Part shown: one piece after another, positions 53,731-61,113 of the stretch
How the letters are laid out: the number at the start of each line of letters is the position of its first letter
How positions within the stretch are numbered: the first letter of the stretch is position 1
The notes under the pieces: generated by a model
Told to the model about the DNA's origin: nothing
Seen by the model: only the letters and a program-made list of their open reading frames with translations
Databases searched by the model: none
Made by a program: the position numbers and the translations under genes
Assembly (NCBI GenBank): GCA_965248235.1
Contig: CBDFIU010000002.1
Coordinates: 186,001-250,000, forward strand
Direction of reading: 5' to 3'
DNA from: UBA6623 sp965248235
Lineage (GTDB): Bacteria; Acidobacteriota; Terriglobia; Bryobacterales; UBA6623
DNA: 64,000 nucleotides

Positions 53731-54462
53731 ATGGGTGAAACTTTGCGCCTCTGTTTGTGGGCGGGACCGAGAAACGTCTCCACGGCCGTAATGTACTCGT
53801 TTCGTCAGCGCGCCGACACTCGCGTCGTCGACGAGCCGCTCTACGGTCACTACCTGAACATTTCTCCGGCCCGGCATCCCGTCAAGAACGAGTTGCTCGA
53901 CCAACTCGACTGCGACGGCGAGCGTGTGGTGCGCGAGCTGATCCTTGGCCCCTGCGATCGCCCGGTCTTGTTTATGAAACAGATGGCGCATCACTTGGAA
54001 AGCCTGGATTGGGGTTTTCTAGCCCGCACGTGCAACGTCCTGTTTACTCGAGACCCCGAGCAGATGCTGCCGTCGCTTGTGAATCAAGTGCGGCAACCGA
54101 TCTTGCGCGATACCAGCCTAGCCATGCAAACCCGCCTTCTCGATCACCTGCGCGCTTTGGGGCAAGATCCCCCCGTGATTGACTCGAAGGAATTACTGCT
54201 CGACCCCGAAGCCGTTCTGCGGCAGCTTTGCGAACGCATTAGGATTGCGTTCGACGAAGGGGTGCTCCATTGGCCGGCGGGTCCCAAGCCCGAAGACGGC
54301 TTGTGGGCGCCGCATTGGTATCACAATGCCCACCGCTCGACCGGTTTTATGCCTTACAGGGAGAAGACCGAGCCTTTCCCCGGTGAACTGGAAGCCTTGC
54401 TCGAGGAATGCCGTCCCCACTACGAACGGCTCTACGCCGAAGCCATCAAGGCGCGCCCGTAG
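53731..54462 (+). CDS. Sulfotransferase-like P-loop protein
   Basis: A 243-residue cytoplasmic protein. LRLCLWAGPRNVSTAVMYSF is the start of a well-spread sulfotransferase-like family (a PAPS-type P-loop in which GPRNVST replaces the usual P-x-S-G-T). RPVLFMKQMAHHLESLDW and LFTRDPEQMLPSLVNQV follow, where TRDP resembles the 3'-phosphate-binding motif. The donor and acceptor are unknown, and the family is sometimes linked to branched-chain aminotransferases. It ends inside the convergent methyltransferase gene (17-bp overlap). Confidence 0.75.
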   Translation: MGETLRLCLWAGPRNVSTAVMYSFRQRADTRVVDEPLYGHYLNISPARHPVKNELLDQLDCDGERVVRELILGPCDRPVLFMKQMAHHLESLDWGFLARTCNVLFTRDPEQMLPSLVNQVRQPILRDTSLAMQTRLLDHLRALGQDPPVIDSKELLLDPEAVLRQLCERIRIAFDEGVLHWPAGPKPEDGLWAPHWYHNAHRSTGFMPYREKTEPFPGELEALLEECRPHYERLYAEAIKARP

Positions 54463-55054
54463 TCGCCGTGATCGTCTTGACGACGTCGAGATAGAGGTTT
54501 TCGACGCGGCGAATCACAAAGCGCGCCTTTTGCACGTTGACGGTCGTGTCGCGGTTGACCTCGGGGCCGAAACGCCGCGTGATCGGCGTCATCATGTGGA
54601 GCAGCACGTTGAAAGGAAACCAGCGGCTGCCGGTGTGCTCGAACATCCGCAGCTCGCCTCCGCGTTTTAGCACGCGCCCGAGTTCGGTCAGACCCTTGAC
54701 CGGGTTCGGGACCGAACAGAACGTGCAGACAGTGTAGATCTGATCGAACGATTCGTCCGCGAACGGCATCTCGTGGACGTCCATCTCGCGCAGATCGATC
54801 GTGCCGTTGTACTCGGCGACTCGCGGGCGGGCTTGTTCGATCATCTTGGGGCTGATGTCGATCGCCGTGATGTCTTGTCCCGGCGGGAAGAACTGAAAGT
54901 CGAGGCCGGTGCCGGCGGCGAGAAAGAGAATCTTGCCGTGCATTGGGGTGAAGAATTGAATTTTATAAGACCCCCAACGTTTCTCGGCGCCGCGGGCGAG
55001 TAGGTCGTACTTCCCGGACGCGGCGTCCCATTTCCCGCGAGTTAGGAGGTCCAT
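54446..55054 (-). CDS. Class I SAM-dependent methyltransferase
   Basis: A 202-residue soluble methyltransferase. The SAM motif is ILFLAAGTGLDFQFFPPG, with the acidic loop ITAIDISPKMIEQARPR, motif II MPFADESFDQIYTVCTFCSV and post-motif LGRVLKRGGELRMFEHTG. It resembles UbiE/phospholipid N-methyltransferase types. The C-terminus is preserved. It follows a small membrane protein gene with a 13-bp overlap, so the two are coupled; a membrane lipid or quinone substrate is possible but unproven. Confidence 0.85.
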   Translation of the reverse strand: MDLLTRGKWDAASGKYDLLARGAEKRWGSYKIQFFTPMHGKILFLAAGTGLDFQFFPPGQDITAIDISPKMIEQARPRVAEYNGTIDLREMDVHEMPFADESFDQIYTVCTFCSVPNPVKGLTELGRVLKRGGELRMFEHTGSRWFPFNVLLHMMTPITRRFGPEVNRDTTVNVQKARFVIRRVENLYLDVVKTITATTGAP

Positions 55055-55437
55055 CGATCGGCCCCGCGTTTGACCTCGCCGGCGAGGAATGCATTCATGA
55101 TGTAGGTGAACGCCAGGACGACCGGCCCCAGCTGCGCGCCCAGCCGCGCGCCCGCCGCCAGGGAGAGATCCACTCCCGCGGCCTGCATTGCGACCACCAT
55201 ACCTGACGCCATGCCCGTCAGCATGGCGGGGATCATGATTTCAAAGGCGCCGAAAAGCAGGCCCAGCAGGGTGTTTGTGACAAACGCAACAACCATGCCC
55301 AACGCCATGCCGAGGACCATCGCCGCGGCCGGGTTCCAGCCCTTGTCGATGATGGCCGCGCAGGCAAGCCCGGCCAACGCGCCGGTAACCGTGACCGTCA
55401 GCAGGTCGCCGAGGAGAAAATAGGGTCGCTTTTCCAC
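55042..55437 (-). CDS. Small multi-helix membrane protein
   Basis: A 131-residue protein with about four Gly/Ala/Met-rich helices (LLTVTVTGALAGLACAAII, MVLGMALGMVVAFVTNTLL, IPAMLTGMASGMVVAMQAAG, VVLAFTYIMNAFLAG). There are no charged pore or cofactor motifs, and I know no family name. It is upstream of and coupled to the methyltransferase, and 17 bp after the DUF3500 gene on the same strand. Confidence 0.65.
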   Translation of the reverse strand: MEKRPYFLLGDLLTVTVTGALAGLACAAIIDKGWNPAAAMVLGMALGMVVAFVTNTLLGLLFGAFEIMIPAMLTGMASGMVVAMQAAGVDLSLAAGARLGAQLGPVVLAFTYIMNAFLAGEVKRGADRWTS

Positions 55438-55454
55438 AGACCGCCAGGGCGGAA

Positions 55455-56564
55455 CTAATCGGCGGCCGTCGCGGCGCCGGAGCCGTGTGCGAACTGTTGG
55501 TAGTGCATCGCCAAAACGTCGCGGCCGAAATCACCCTCGTAGTCACGCCACACGGTGTGACTGTGGTTGTTCTTGTTTTGGGTGTTGTCGTACTCGACCA
55601 GGAAAGCGGGCGCCTGCACCCGGTAGTAGTCGCCCAAGCCCTGCTCGACGCCGCCCGCCCAGGCGAAGAACACTTTGTCGCGCGCGGTGTCGCGCATCGC
55701 CTTGCGGCGTTGGGAGGCGACTTGCTCGGGCATGTTGTCGGCGTACTCGTCGACGAGCGCCAGCAGCATCTTATATTGGTCGGCGTTCATCTCGGACGCC
55801 GCCAGCCCGGGCGGCTGGTTTTCGAGCTTGGCGCGCGTGTCGGCGCTGGTCAGGATATCGCGCGGCGCCTTGGCGGCGACGAGCGCTTTCTTGCGTTGTT
55901 TCGGCTCGAGAGACTTCATCAACGAGCGCGCCAAGTCCTCTTCGCCCGCCAGGGCGCGCAGGCCCTTGCGTGGTCCTTCGAGAACGTGATGCGGGTTGGC
56001 GCCGAAGAATGTCGGCGTCGCGGCGATCAGTTTCCCGTTACGAAACGTGTAGTGCAGCGAGATATGATGCCCTTCCGCCCGCCATCCCCAGGTGCCCTCG
56101 GCGGCCGGATTGCCGTAGATCGAAAAGTAGTACTTGTTGGGATCACGGCGTCCGACCGTATCGTTTTCCTTGATGCGAAGAACCTCTTCAAGGCTCATCA
56201 CGGTCATCGCTTTGAGGAACCCGGCATTGCTGAGGCCGGTGCTGAGCAGCGCCTCGGCAAGCCGTTGCTGCTCGGCGTTCATACCCTTAAAGTTGAGGCC
56301 GGGACGCCCAAATCCATAGGTGTCCTTGAAGTTGCTGTCGGGGACGAAGTGCCACAGCGTTCTCTGCTTGGCGTCGAAGTCGTATTGCGCGACGGCCTTT
56401 TGATCACTCGACAGAGCGCTCAGAAAGCGGCCGGCCATTTCGGCCATTGAGCTTTCGGTCTCGGTGACGTGATGAGCGGCGGTCAAAGCCGCGGCCGACA
56501 ACAGCACTCCGGCAATCCGAATTTTGGCGTGACGCGCGACGCGCGAAAGGGTGTGACGGGACAT
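55455..56564 (-). CDS. DUF3500-family exported protein
   Basis: A 369-residue protein with an N-terminal signal (AGVLLSAAALTAAHH) and a DUF3500 domain. Typical blocks are FLSALSSDQKAVAQYDFD, RTLWHFVPDS, YYFSIYGNPAAEGTWGWR, GHHISLHYTF, TPTFFGANPHHV and the end HSHTVWRDYEGDFGRDVL. The function of DUF3500 is not established. The many conserved His, Asp and Glu suggest a metal site. GGAGG precedes the ATG. It may head an operon with the membrane protein and methyltransferase downstream. Confidence 0.88.
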   Translation of the reverse strand: MSRHTLSRVARHAKIRIAGVLLSAAALTAAHHVTETESSMAEMAGRFLSALSSDQKAVAQYDFDAKQRTLWHFVPDSNFKDTYGFGRPGLNFKGMNAEQQRLAEALLSTGLSNAGFLKAMTVMSLEEVLRIKENDTVGRRDPNKYYFSIYGNPAAEGTWGWRAEGHHISLHYTFRNGKLIAATPTFFGANPHHVLEGPRKGLRALAGEEDLARSLMKSLEPKQRKKALVAAKAPRDILTSADTRAKLENQPPGLAASEMNADQYKMLLALVDEYADNMPEQVASQRRKAMRDTARDKVFFAWAGGVEQGLGDYYRVQAPAFLVEYDNTQNKNNHSHTVWRDYEGDFGRDVLAMHYQQFAHGSGAATAAD

Positions 56565-56809
56565 GAGAAGCCTCCGGGGGAATTACTCCCCGGCAATTAT
56601 AGCCGACACGACGGTGTCGCCGAGTAACGATCCGCGGCATTCAACCGGCATACACATTTCGCAAGCTACGATTCAGAGCCCATGGCGCAAGCGACGGGCC
56701 GCGAGCCGGCAAGTGTCACGCGCTTCGGCGGCACGTACGCCCGGCGACACGTAATTCGGCGACACGGCCCCACACCACATGAAACCCATCGCCTCGTTCC
56801 GCCGATACC

Positions 56810-56815
56810 TATAAT
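56810..56815 (+). promoter_or_regulatory. -10 element of the rpe-bamD promoter
   Basis: A perfect TATAAT 31 bases before the rpe ATG. No good -35 is seen. It overlaps a nearer upstream ATG (56814), which therefore cannot be the start if this promoter is used. Confidence 0.5.
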
Positions 56816-56846
56816 GAGAGGACCCGGTTCCGGGAGGCCCGCCCGC

Positions 56847-57521
56847 ATGGTAGAAATTGCTCCTTCGATTTTGTCGGCAGATTTCGCTCGTCTCGGCGAA
56901 CAAGTCGAGGTCATGAAGAGCGGCGGGGCGTCGATGCTGCACGTCGACGTGATGGACGGCCATTTCGTCCCGAACATTTCGATCGGCGTGCCGGTGCTGC
57001 GGTCCTTGCGGGCGGCGACGGATTTGCTGCTCGACTGCCACCTGATGATCGAAGAGCCGGACCGCTACGTGCCCGCCTTTATTGAAGCCGGGGCGCAAAT
57101 GGTTTCGGTGCATCAGGAAGCTTGTCCGCATCTCGATCGCAGCGTACGGTTGATCCGGGATCTTGGTGCAGACGCGGGGGTCGTGCTGAATCCGGCCACG
57201 CCCGTGCACATGCTCGACGACGTGTTGGCCTCTGTCGATTTTGTGCTCATCATGAGTGTGAACCCCGGTTTCGGGGGCCAAAAACTGCTGCCCCATACTC
57301 TCGATAAGGTGCGCCGGCTCAATCAGCTGCGGGAAGAGCGCGGGCTCGACTACGTGATTGAAATCGACGGCGGCGTCACTTTGGAAAATTTGCCCCGGAT
57401 CGTTGAGGCAGGCTGTGATATTGTGGTGGCTGGGTCGACGATTTTCGGGGCGGACGACCCGCGCGCGGCGCTTGAAACCATGCGGCGCACGGTGGACGAA
57501 ACGCGTTTCGTCAAGGTTTAG
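56847..57521 (+). CDS. rpe: Ribulose-phosphate 3-epimerase
   Basis: A 224-residue TIM-barrel enzyme interconverting D-ribulose 5-phosphate and D-xylulose 5-phosphate in the pentose phosphate pathway. IAPSILSADFARLGEQV opens the barrel. HVDVMDGHFVPNISIG holds the metal His and catalytic Asp, and DCHLMIEEPDRYV another His. IMSVNPGFGGQKLLP and EIDGGVTLENLPRI (second catalytic Asp) follow, with phosphate-binding AGSTIFGADD. The ATG at 56847 has GGGAGG upstream and lies correctly after the TATAAT. bamD follows 49 bp later. Confidence 0.95.
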   Translation: MVEIAPSILSADFARLGEQVEVMKSGGASMLHVDVMDGHFVPNISIGVPVLRSLRAATDLLLDCHLMIEEPDRYVPAFIEAGAQMVSVHQEACPHLDRSVRLIRDLGADAGVVLNPATPVHMLDDVLASVDFVLIMSVNPGFGGQKLLPHTLDKVRRLNQLREERGLDYVIEIDGGVTLENLPRIVEAGCDIVVAGSTIFGADDPRAALETMRRTVDETRFVKV

Positions 57522-57570
57522 GTTTTGTCAAGGTCTAGAAGGTGTAGCAATGGGGGGAGAGGTAAAGACG

Positions 57571-58701
57571 GTGCAACTCAGGTATTTTCGAACGGCGGTT
57601 TTGGCCGCGGCATTGGCGATCGCGATCGGAGTGACCGGATGCGGCCGTGATCCCTACGACAACCCCATCGCCAACAACTCCGAGCAACCCGATAAGATTC
57701 TGTTCGATAAAGCGGTTCGCGACATCGAAAAACGTAGGTACGAGTTGGCGCGGCTAACTCTGCAGACGCTGATCAACACCTACCCCGACAGCGAGTACAT
57801 AGCCAAGGCCAAATTGGCGATCGCCGATAGTTGGTATCGCGAGGGGCACCGCTATGCGCTGGCGCAGGCCGAGGCGGAGTACAAGGACTTCATCACCTTC
57901 TTCCCGACCATGGAAGAGGCGGCCGAGTCACAGATGAAAGTCTGTGAGATTCACTACAAGCAGATGCAAAAGGCGGACCGCGACAATACGCACGCTTTGC
58001 GTGCCGACCAGGAGTGCCGACAACTAACGATGCAGTTCCCCAACAGCGTCTTCATCGAGCCGACGGAACAAATGCTGCGGAACGTCCAGGAAGTCATCGC
58101 CGACGCTGAATACCGCGTAGGCACTTTTTACGCCAAGAAAGGCAGCTTCCGAGCCGGCGTGAACCGCCTGCAAACCGTCACCGACCATTACCCGCTGTTC
58201 AGCCAGACCGACGACGCCCTTTGGATGCTCGGCGACACCTACGAAAAGATGGGGGCGGACTTTCAGGAAAACGCCGCCGACAGCTACACCAAGATAGTGC
58301 GCGACTACCCGTTGAGTCCCTATTTCGAACAGGCGAAGGAGAAACTAGCCGGCTTTGACCGGCCGATTCCCGAACCCGACGCCGAGATGTTCGACTTGAT
58401 GAAATACAATCTCGAACACCGCGTCGAAAAAGGAAGATTCGGGAAGGCGTTTGGGGTCTTCAGCGGCAAGGCGAACGTGCGATACGCGGCCAAGCGCGGC
58501 AAGCCCGCTACGGCGCCGCTGATACCCACCGTGCCTCCGGGCATCCGGCAGACGACGAGCCTCGGCCCGGCCGAGCCGAGCGCGGAAGTTACCGCCGAGA
58601 CAATCGACGGTCCCAGCAAGCTCGACACCGAGCCGGACGCGCGCCGGGGACGTAATCAGCCGGAACAGCAACAAGAGCAGCAGCAACAGCAAGAGCAGTA
58701 G
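57571..58701 (+). CDS. bamD: Outer membrane protein assembly lipoprotein BamD
   Basis: A 376-residue lipoprotein of the Bam complex that inserts beta-barrel proteins into the outer membrane. The lipobox is IGVTGC. TPR units follow (FDKAVRDIEKRRYELARLT, LINTYPDSEYIAKAKLAIA, EYKDFITFFPTMEEAAESQ, SYTKIVRDYPLSPYFEQAK). It is longer than E. coli BamD (about 245), with a low-complexity C-terminus ending in a Gln/Glu run. I prefer the GTG at 57571 (GGAGAGG about 8 bases upstream) over the ATG at 57550, which overlaps that Shine-Dalgarno. Confidence 0.88.
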   Translation: MQLRYFRTAVLAAALAIAIGVTGCGRDPYDNPIANNSEQPDKILFDKAVRDIEKRRYELARLTLQTLINTYPDSEYIAKAKLAIADSWYREGHRYALAQAEAEYKDFITFFPTMEEAAESQMKVCEIHYKQMQKADRDNTHALRADQECRQLTMQFPNSVFIEPTEQMLRNVQEVIADAEYRVGTFYAKKGSFRAGVNRLQTVTDHYPLFSQTDDALWMLGDTYEKMGADFQENAADSYTKIVRDYPLSPYFEQAKEKLAGFDRPIPEPDAEMFDLMKYNLEHRVEKGRFGKAFGVFSGKANVRYAAKRGKPATAPLIPTVPPGIRQTTSLGPAEPSAEVTAETIDGPSKLDTEPDARRGRNQPEQQQEQQQQQEQ

Positions 58702-58742
58702 CTCGTCGGATTCCCGGCCCGTGTCGGTCACAGACCGGATCG

Positions 58743-58751
58743 TGCTATCAT
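58743..58751 (+). promoter_or_regulatory. Extended -10 promoter ahead of the HU/IHF gene
   Basis: TGCTATCAT: an extended -10 (TG, one base, TATCAT, five of six), about 100 bases before the ATG. No clear -35. A similar TGCTATCCT lies at 14145-14153 before the mutarotase-like gene. Confidence 0.4.
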
Positions 58752-58849
58752 CCGTCGTTTAAGCAAGATGCCGGACCGCCGAGGAGGCCGGAGCGTGTTT
58801 GGCCGATGGGTCGGCGGGAAACGATGGGAAGGAAACAGTCGGAGCCATT

Positions 58850-59158
58850 ATGACGAAAGCGGACTTAGTCGAAGAAGTTGCCCGCGTGGTTGAAGTCACC
58901 CGCAAGGATTCGGAAGTCATCGTCGAGACGATCTTCAACAGCATCGTCAAGTCGCTGCATGACGGCGATAAGATCGAAATTCGAGGCTTCGGCAGTTTTC
59001 GGACCCGCCAACGTCAGGGCCGCACCGGGCGCAATCCCAAGTCCGGCGAGCAAGTACAGGTTCCCCCGAAGACGATTCCCTTTTTCAAGCCCAGCAAGGA
59101 ATTGCGTGATGTCGTGAACGGCGGGCCGCCCCCGCCCGCGACCCCTGTTGTTCGCTGA
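58850..59158 (+). CDS. HU/IHF-family DNA-bending protein
   Basis: A 102-residue nucleoid protein. MTKADLVEEVARVVEVTRK starts the helical dimer body. KIEIRGFGSFRTRQRQGRTG is the beta-hinge entry and RNPKSGEQVQVPPKTIPFFK the DNA-intercalating arm, with the usual P in RNPKSG. The tail (NGGPPPPATPVVR) is longer than in HU. The GRNP and FKPSKELRD forms are nearer to IHF-like members. It bends DNA as a dimer. The ATG at 58850 has GGAG upstream. Confidence 0.92.
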   Translation: MTKADLVEEVARVVEVTRKDSEVIVETIFNSIVKSLHDGDKIEIRGFGSFRTRQRQGRTGRNPKSGEQVQVPPKTIPFFKPSKELRDVVNGGPPPPATPVVR

Positions 59159-59225
59159 TCCGTCCCAGACACCGATCAGCGGGCTCGATGCCGCCGCGTT
59201 CTGATCCGCGCGGGCACAATGTTTC

Positions 59226-59702
59226 ATGGACTACCTCTGGACTCCCTGGCGCTACCGGTACATCACGGAAGCCGCACCCGAGCCGGGCTGCGTCTTTTGC
59301 CGGATCGCGGCGTCGAACAACGATGAAACCGATCTGGTCGTCCACCGCAGCGAACTCAATTTCATCGTCCTCAATCGCTACCCCTATACCAGCGGCCATG
59401 CCATGGTCATTCCCAATGAACACACCGCGACACTCGAGACGCTCGATGAGGCCGCGGCCCGGGAAATGATGCGGCTGACGCAACGTCTGGAAGCCGCCGT
59501 CCGCAAGGTCTATCGGCCCGAGGGCGTCAATGTCGGGATGAATATCGGCAAGGCGGCCGGGGCCGGCGTCGCCGGTCACATCCACATGCATGTGTTGCCG
59601 CGCTGGACCGCCGACAGCAACTTCGCCGCGGTGATCGGGGAAACGCGGGTGCTGCCCGAGGAGCTTCCGGTGACCTGGAAACGCCTTCGAGGCGAGTTCT
59701 GA
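59226..59702 (+). CDS. HIT-family nucleotide hydrolase/phosphorylase
   Basis: A 158-residue protein of the histidine triad superfamily. MDYLWTPWRYRYI and CVFCRIAASNND at the start (Cys-x-x-Cys for Zn) are typical of the Ap4A phosphorylase-like branch. NRYPYTSGHAMVIPNEHTA follows, then the catalytic triad in GHIHMHVLPRW. It cleaves dinucleoside polyphosphates or AMP-linked substrates. It lies after the HU/IHF gene on the same strand (67-bp gap). Confidence 0.9.
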   Translation: MDYLWTPWRYRYITEAAPEPGCVFCRIAASNNDETDLVVHRSELNFIVLNRYPYTSGHAMVIPNEHTATLETLDEAAAREMMRLTQRLEAAVRKVYRPEGVNVGMNIGKAAGAGVAGHIHMHVLPRWTADSNFAAVIGETRVLPEELPVTWKRLRGEF

Positions 59703-59711
59703 TTCCCCCGG

Positions 59712-60929
59712 CTATCGAGCTTCGGTCTTGCCGTCGCTGTTTGCCCTAGCTGCTTGGTCGAGCGCGATAGTCAGTGCGCGGGAGGTTTCCGCGTCATCCG
59801 GGTCGTCGCGCAGAATCGCCTGCAGCTCGCCAATCCCCTCGTCCCATCGATTGAGGCGACACAGCACCAGGGCCATGTTGCGGCGGGCCACGACGTGGAG
59901 CGGCTCGAATTCGAGCACGGTGCGGTACTTGTTCAGGGCGGCCGCGTAGTTGCCCGACTTCTCCATCTGAACCGCCTCGCCGTGCAATCGCGCCGATTCG
60001 AAAGCGTTTTCGCGCGCTTTGTCGGCCGCTTGGGCCATCCGCCGCAGTCTCTTTCGGTAACCGGCGGACTCGTCTTTGCGGCCACTCTTGTGGAGGGCCC
60101 GCGTGAGATTGTAGACGATCGGTTGGGAGTCGGGCCGCAATTGGTGGGCCGTGAGCAGATGGTCGGCCGCCGCCGGCGCGTCCCCCCGGCGCATCAGTTC
60201 GAGCGCGAGTTGGTAGTGAGCCGTCGCGTCCGCCGGCGTGAGTTCAACGGCCTTGGTCAGCATCGGGTAGGCCTCGTCTTCGAGCAGAAGCTTCTTCCAG
60301 GTGACGCCGAGAGCCAGGTACGCTTTACCGTAATAAGGATCGAGTTCGATGGAATGTTCGAACTCGCGGGCGGCCTCCTCGAGTCGGTCCCGCTCGGAGG
60401 ACAACTTGCCTTTAAGAAAGTGTAGCCGGGCTCGCTTGCCGGCATCTGTTTCCAGCTCCAAAGCCTTCGCCATGTGTCGGGCGGCGCGGTCGAATTCTTC
60501 CTTGCCGGCGAGAAGCAGCGCCAGGTTCAGGTGAGCCTCCCCCAGATCGGGGGCCAGGGCAATGGCTCGCTCGAAGACTTGGAGAGCCGCGTCCCGCTCA
60601 CCCAGACGCGCCAACACCTCGCCCGCCGCGGTGTAACCGGGTGCATGATTCGGCCGCAGCGCAAGGGCTCGCAAGAGGGCTTCGACGGCTTCGTCGCGGC
60701 GAGGAACCATCGACAAAGCGGACCCGAGCACGAGATGAGCCTCGGCGTCGTCGGGGCGATCCCGCACGACCCGATCGAGAAGGGTGACTGCCCGGCTGAG
60801 CGAGCCCTGCTGGATGAGCCCGGCAGCCTCCAGCAGTCGCGGGTCGCTGTCGGACGGGGCCGTTTGCGCCAGCACCACAGCCGCGCTCAGTACGGCTGGA
60901 AGCAACTTGGTGAAGCGGCGGAAAGGCAT
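59712..60929 (-). CDS. Exported TPR protein
   Basis: A 405-residue protein with a signal peptide (LLPAVLSAAVVLAQTAP) followed by about ten TPR units. Clear ones are AEAHLVLGSALSMVPRRDE, APGYTAAGEVLARLGERDA, GEAHLNLALLLAGKEEFDR, GKAYLALGVTWKKLLLEDE and ATAHYQLALELMRRGDAPA. It is a periplasmic scaffold with no catalytic motif. The ATG at 60929 gives the signal and has AAGGG upstream; a longer frame from 61058 adds non-conserved sequence. Its partner is unknown. Confidence 0.8.
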   Translation of the reverse strand: MPFRRFTKLLPAVLSAAVVLAQTAPSDSDPRLLEAAGLIQQGSLSRAVTLLDRVVRDRPDDAEAHLVLGSALSMVPRRDEAVEALLRALALRPNHAPGYTAAGEVLARLGERDAALQVFERAIALAPDLGEAHLNLALLLAGKEEFDRAARHMAKALELETDAGKRARLHFLKGKLSSERDRLEEAAREFEHSIELDPYYGKAYLALGVTWKKLLLEDEAYPMLTKAVELTPADATAHYQLALELMRRGDAPAAADHLLTAHQLRPDSQPIVYNLTRALHKSGRKDESAGYRKRLRRMAQAADKARENAFESARLHGEAVQMEKSGNYAAALNKYRTVLEFEPLHVVARRNMALVLCRLNRWDEGIGELQAILRDDPDDAETSRALTIALDQAARANSDGKTEAR

Positions 60930-61022
60930 GGCCCTTTTTGAGAATAGCGGGAGCGCCCGTTGCTGTGTTGATTCCCTCGCGCGCGGGGCCTGATGCCCGG
61001 GTGATGCCCGGGCCGCAACATG

Positions 61023-61050
61023 AAAAAAGGGCAGGCCCGGCGGCCTGCCC
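61023..61050 (-). terminator. Intrinsic terminator of the TonB-dependent receptor gene
   Basis: On the minus strand a perfect 9-bp stem (GGGCAGGCC/GGCCTGCCC) with a 4-base loop is followed by six T. It lies 64 bp after the receptor stop. It is the strongest intrinsic terminator in the window. Confidence 0.9.
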
Positions 61051-61113
61051 TTTCGCAAAAAGCACCATCGCTACACGAATCTCGGCGGCGGGCCGAGACT
61101 CACGCGGCAACGG

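Noticed and set aside
56682..56846. Upstream starts for rpe (56682 and the ATG at 56814)
   Set aside because: The added residues are not part of the family, the TATAAT lies across 56814, and 56847 has a good Shine-Dalgarno.
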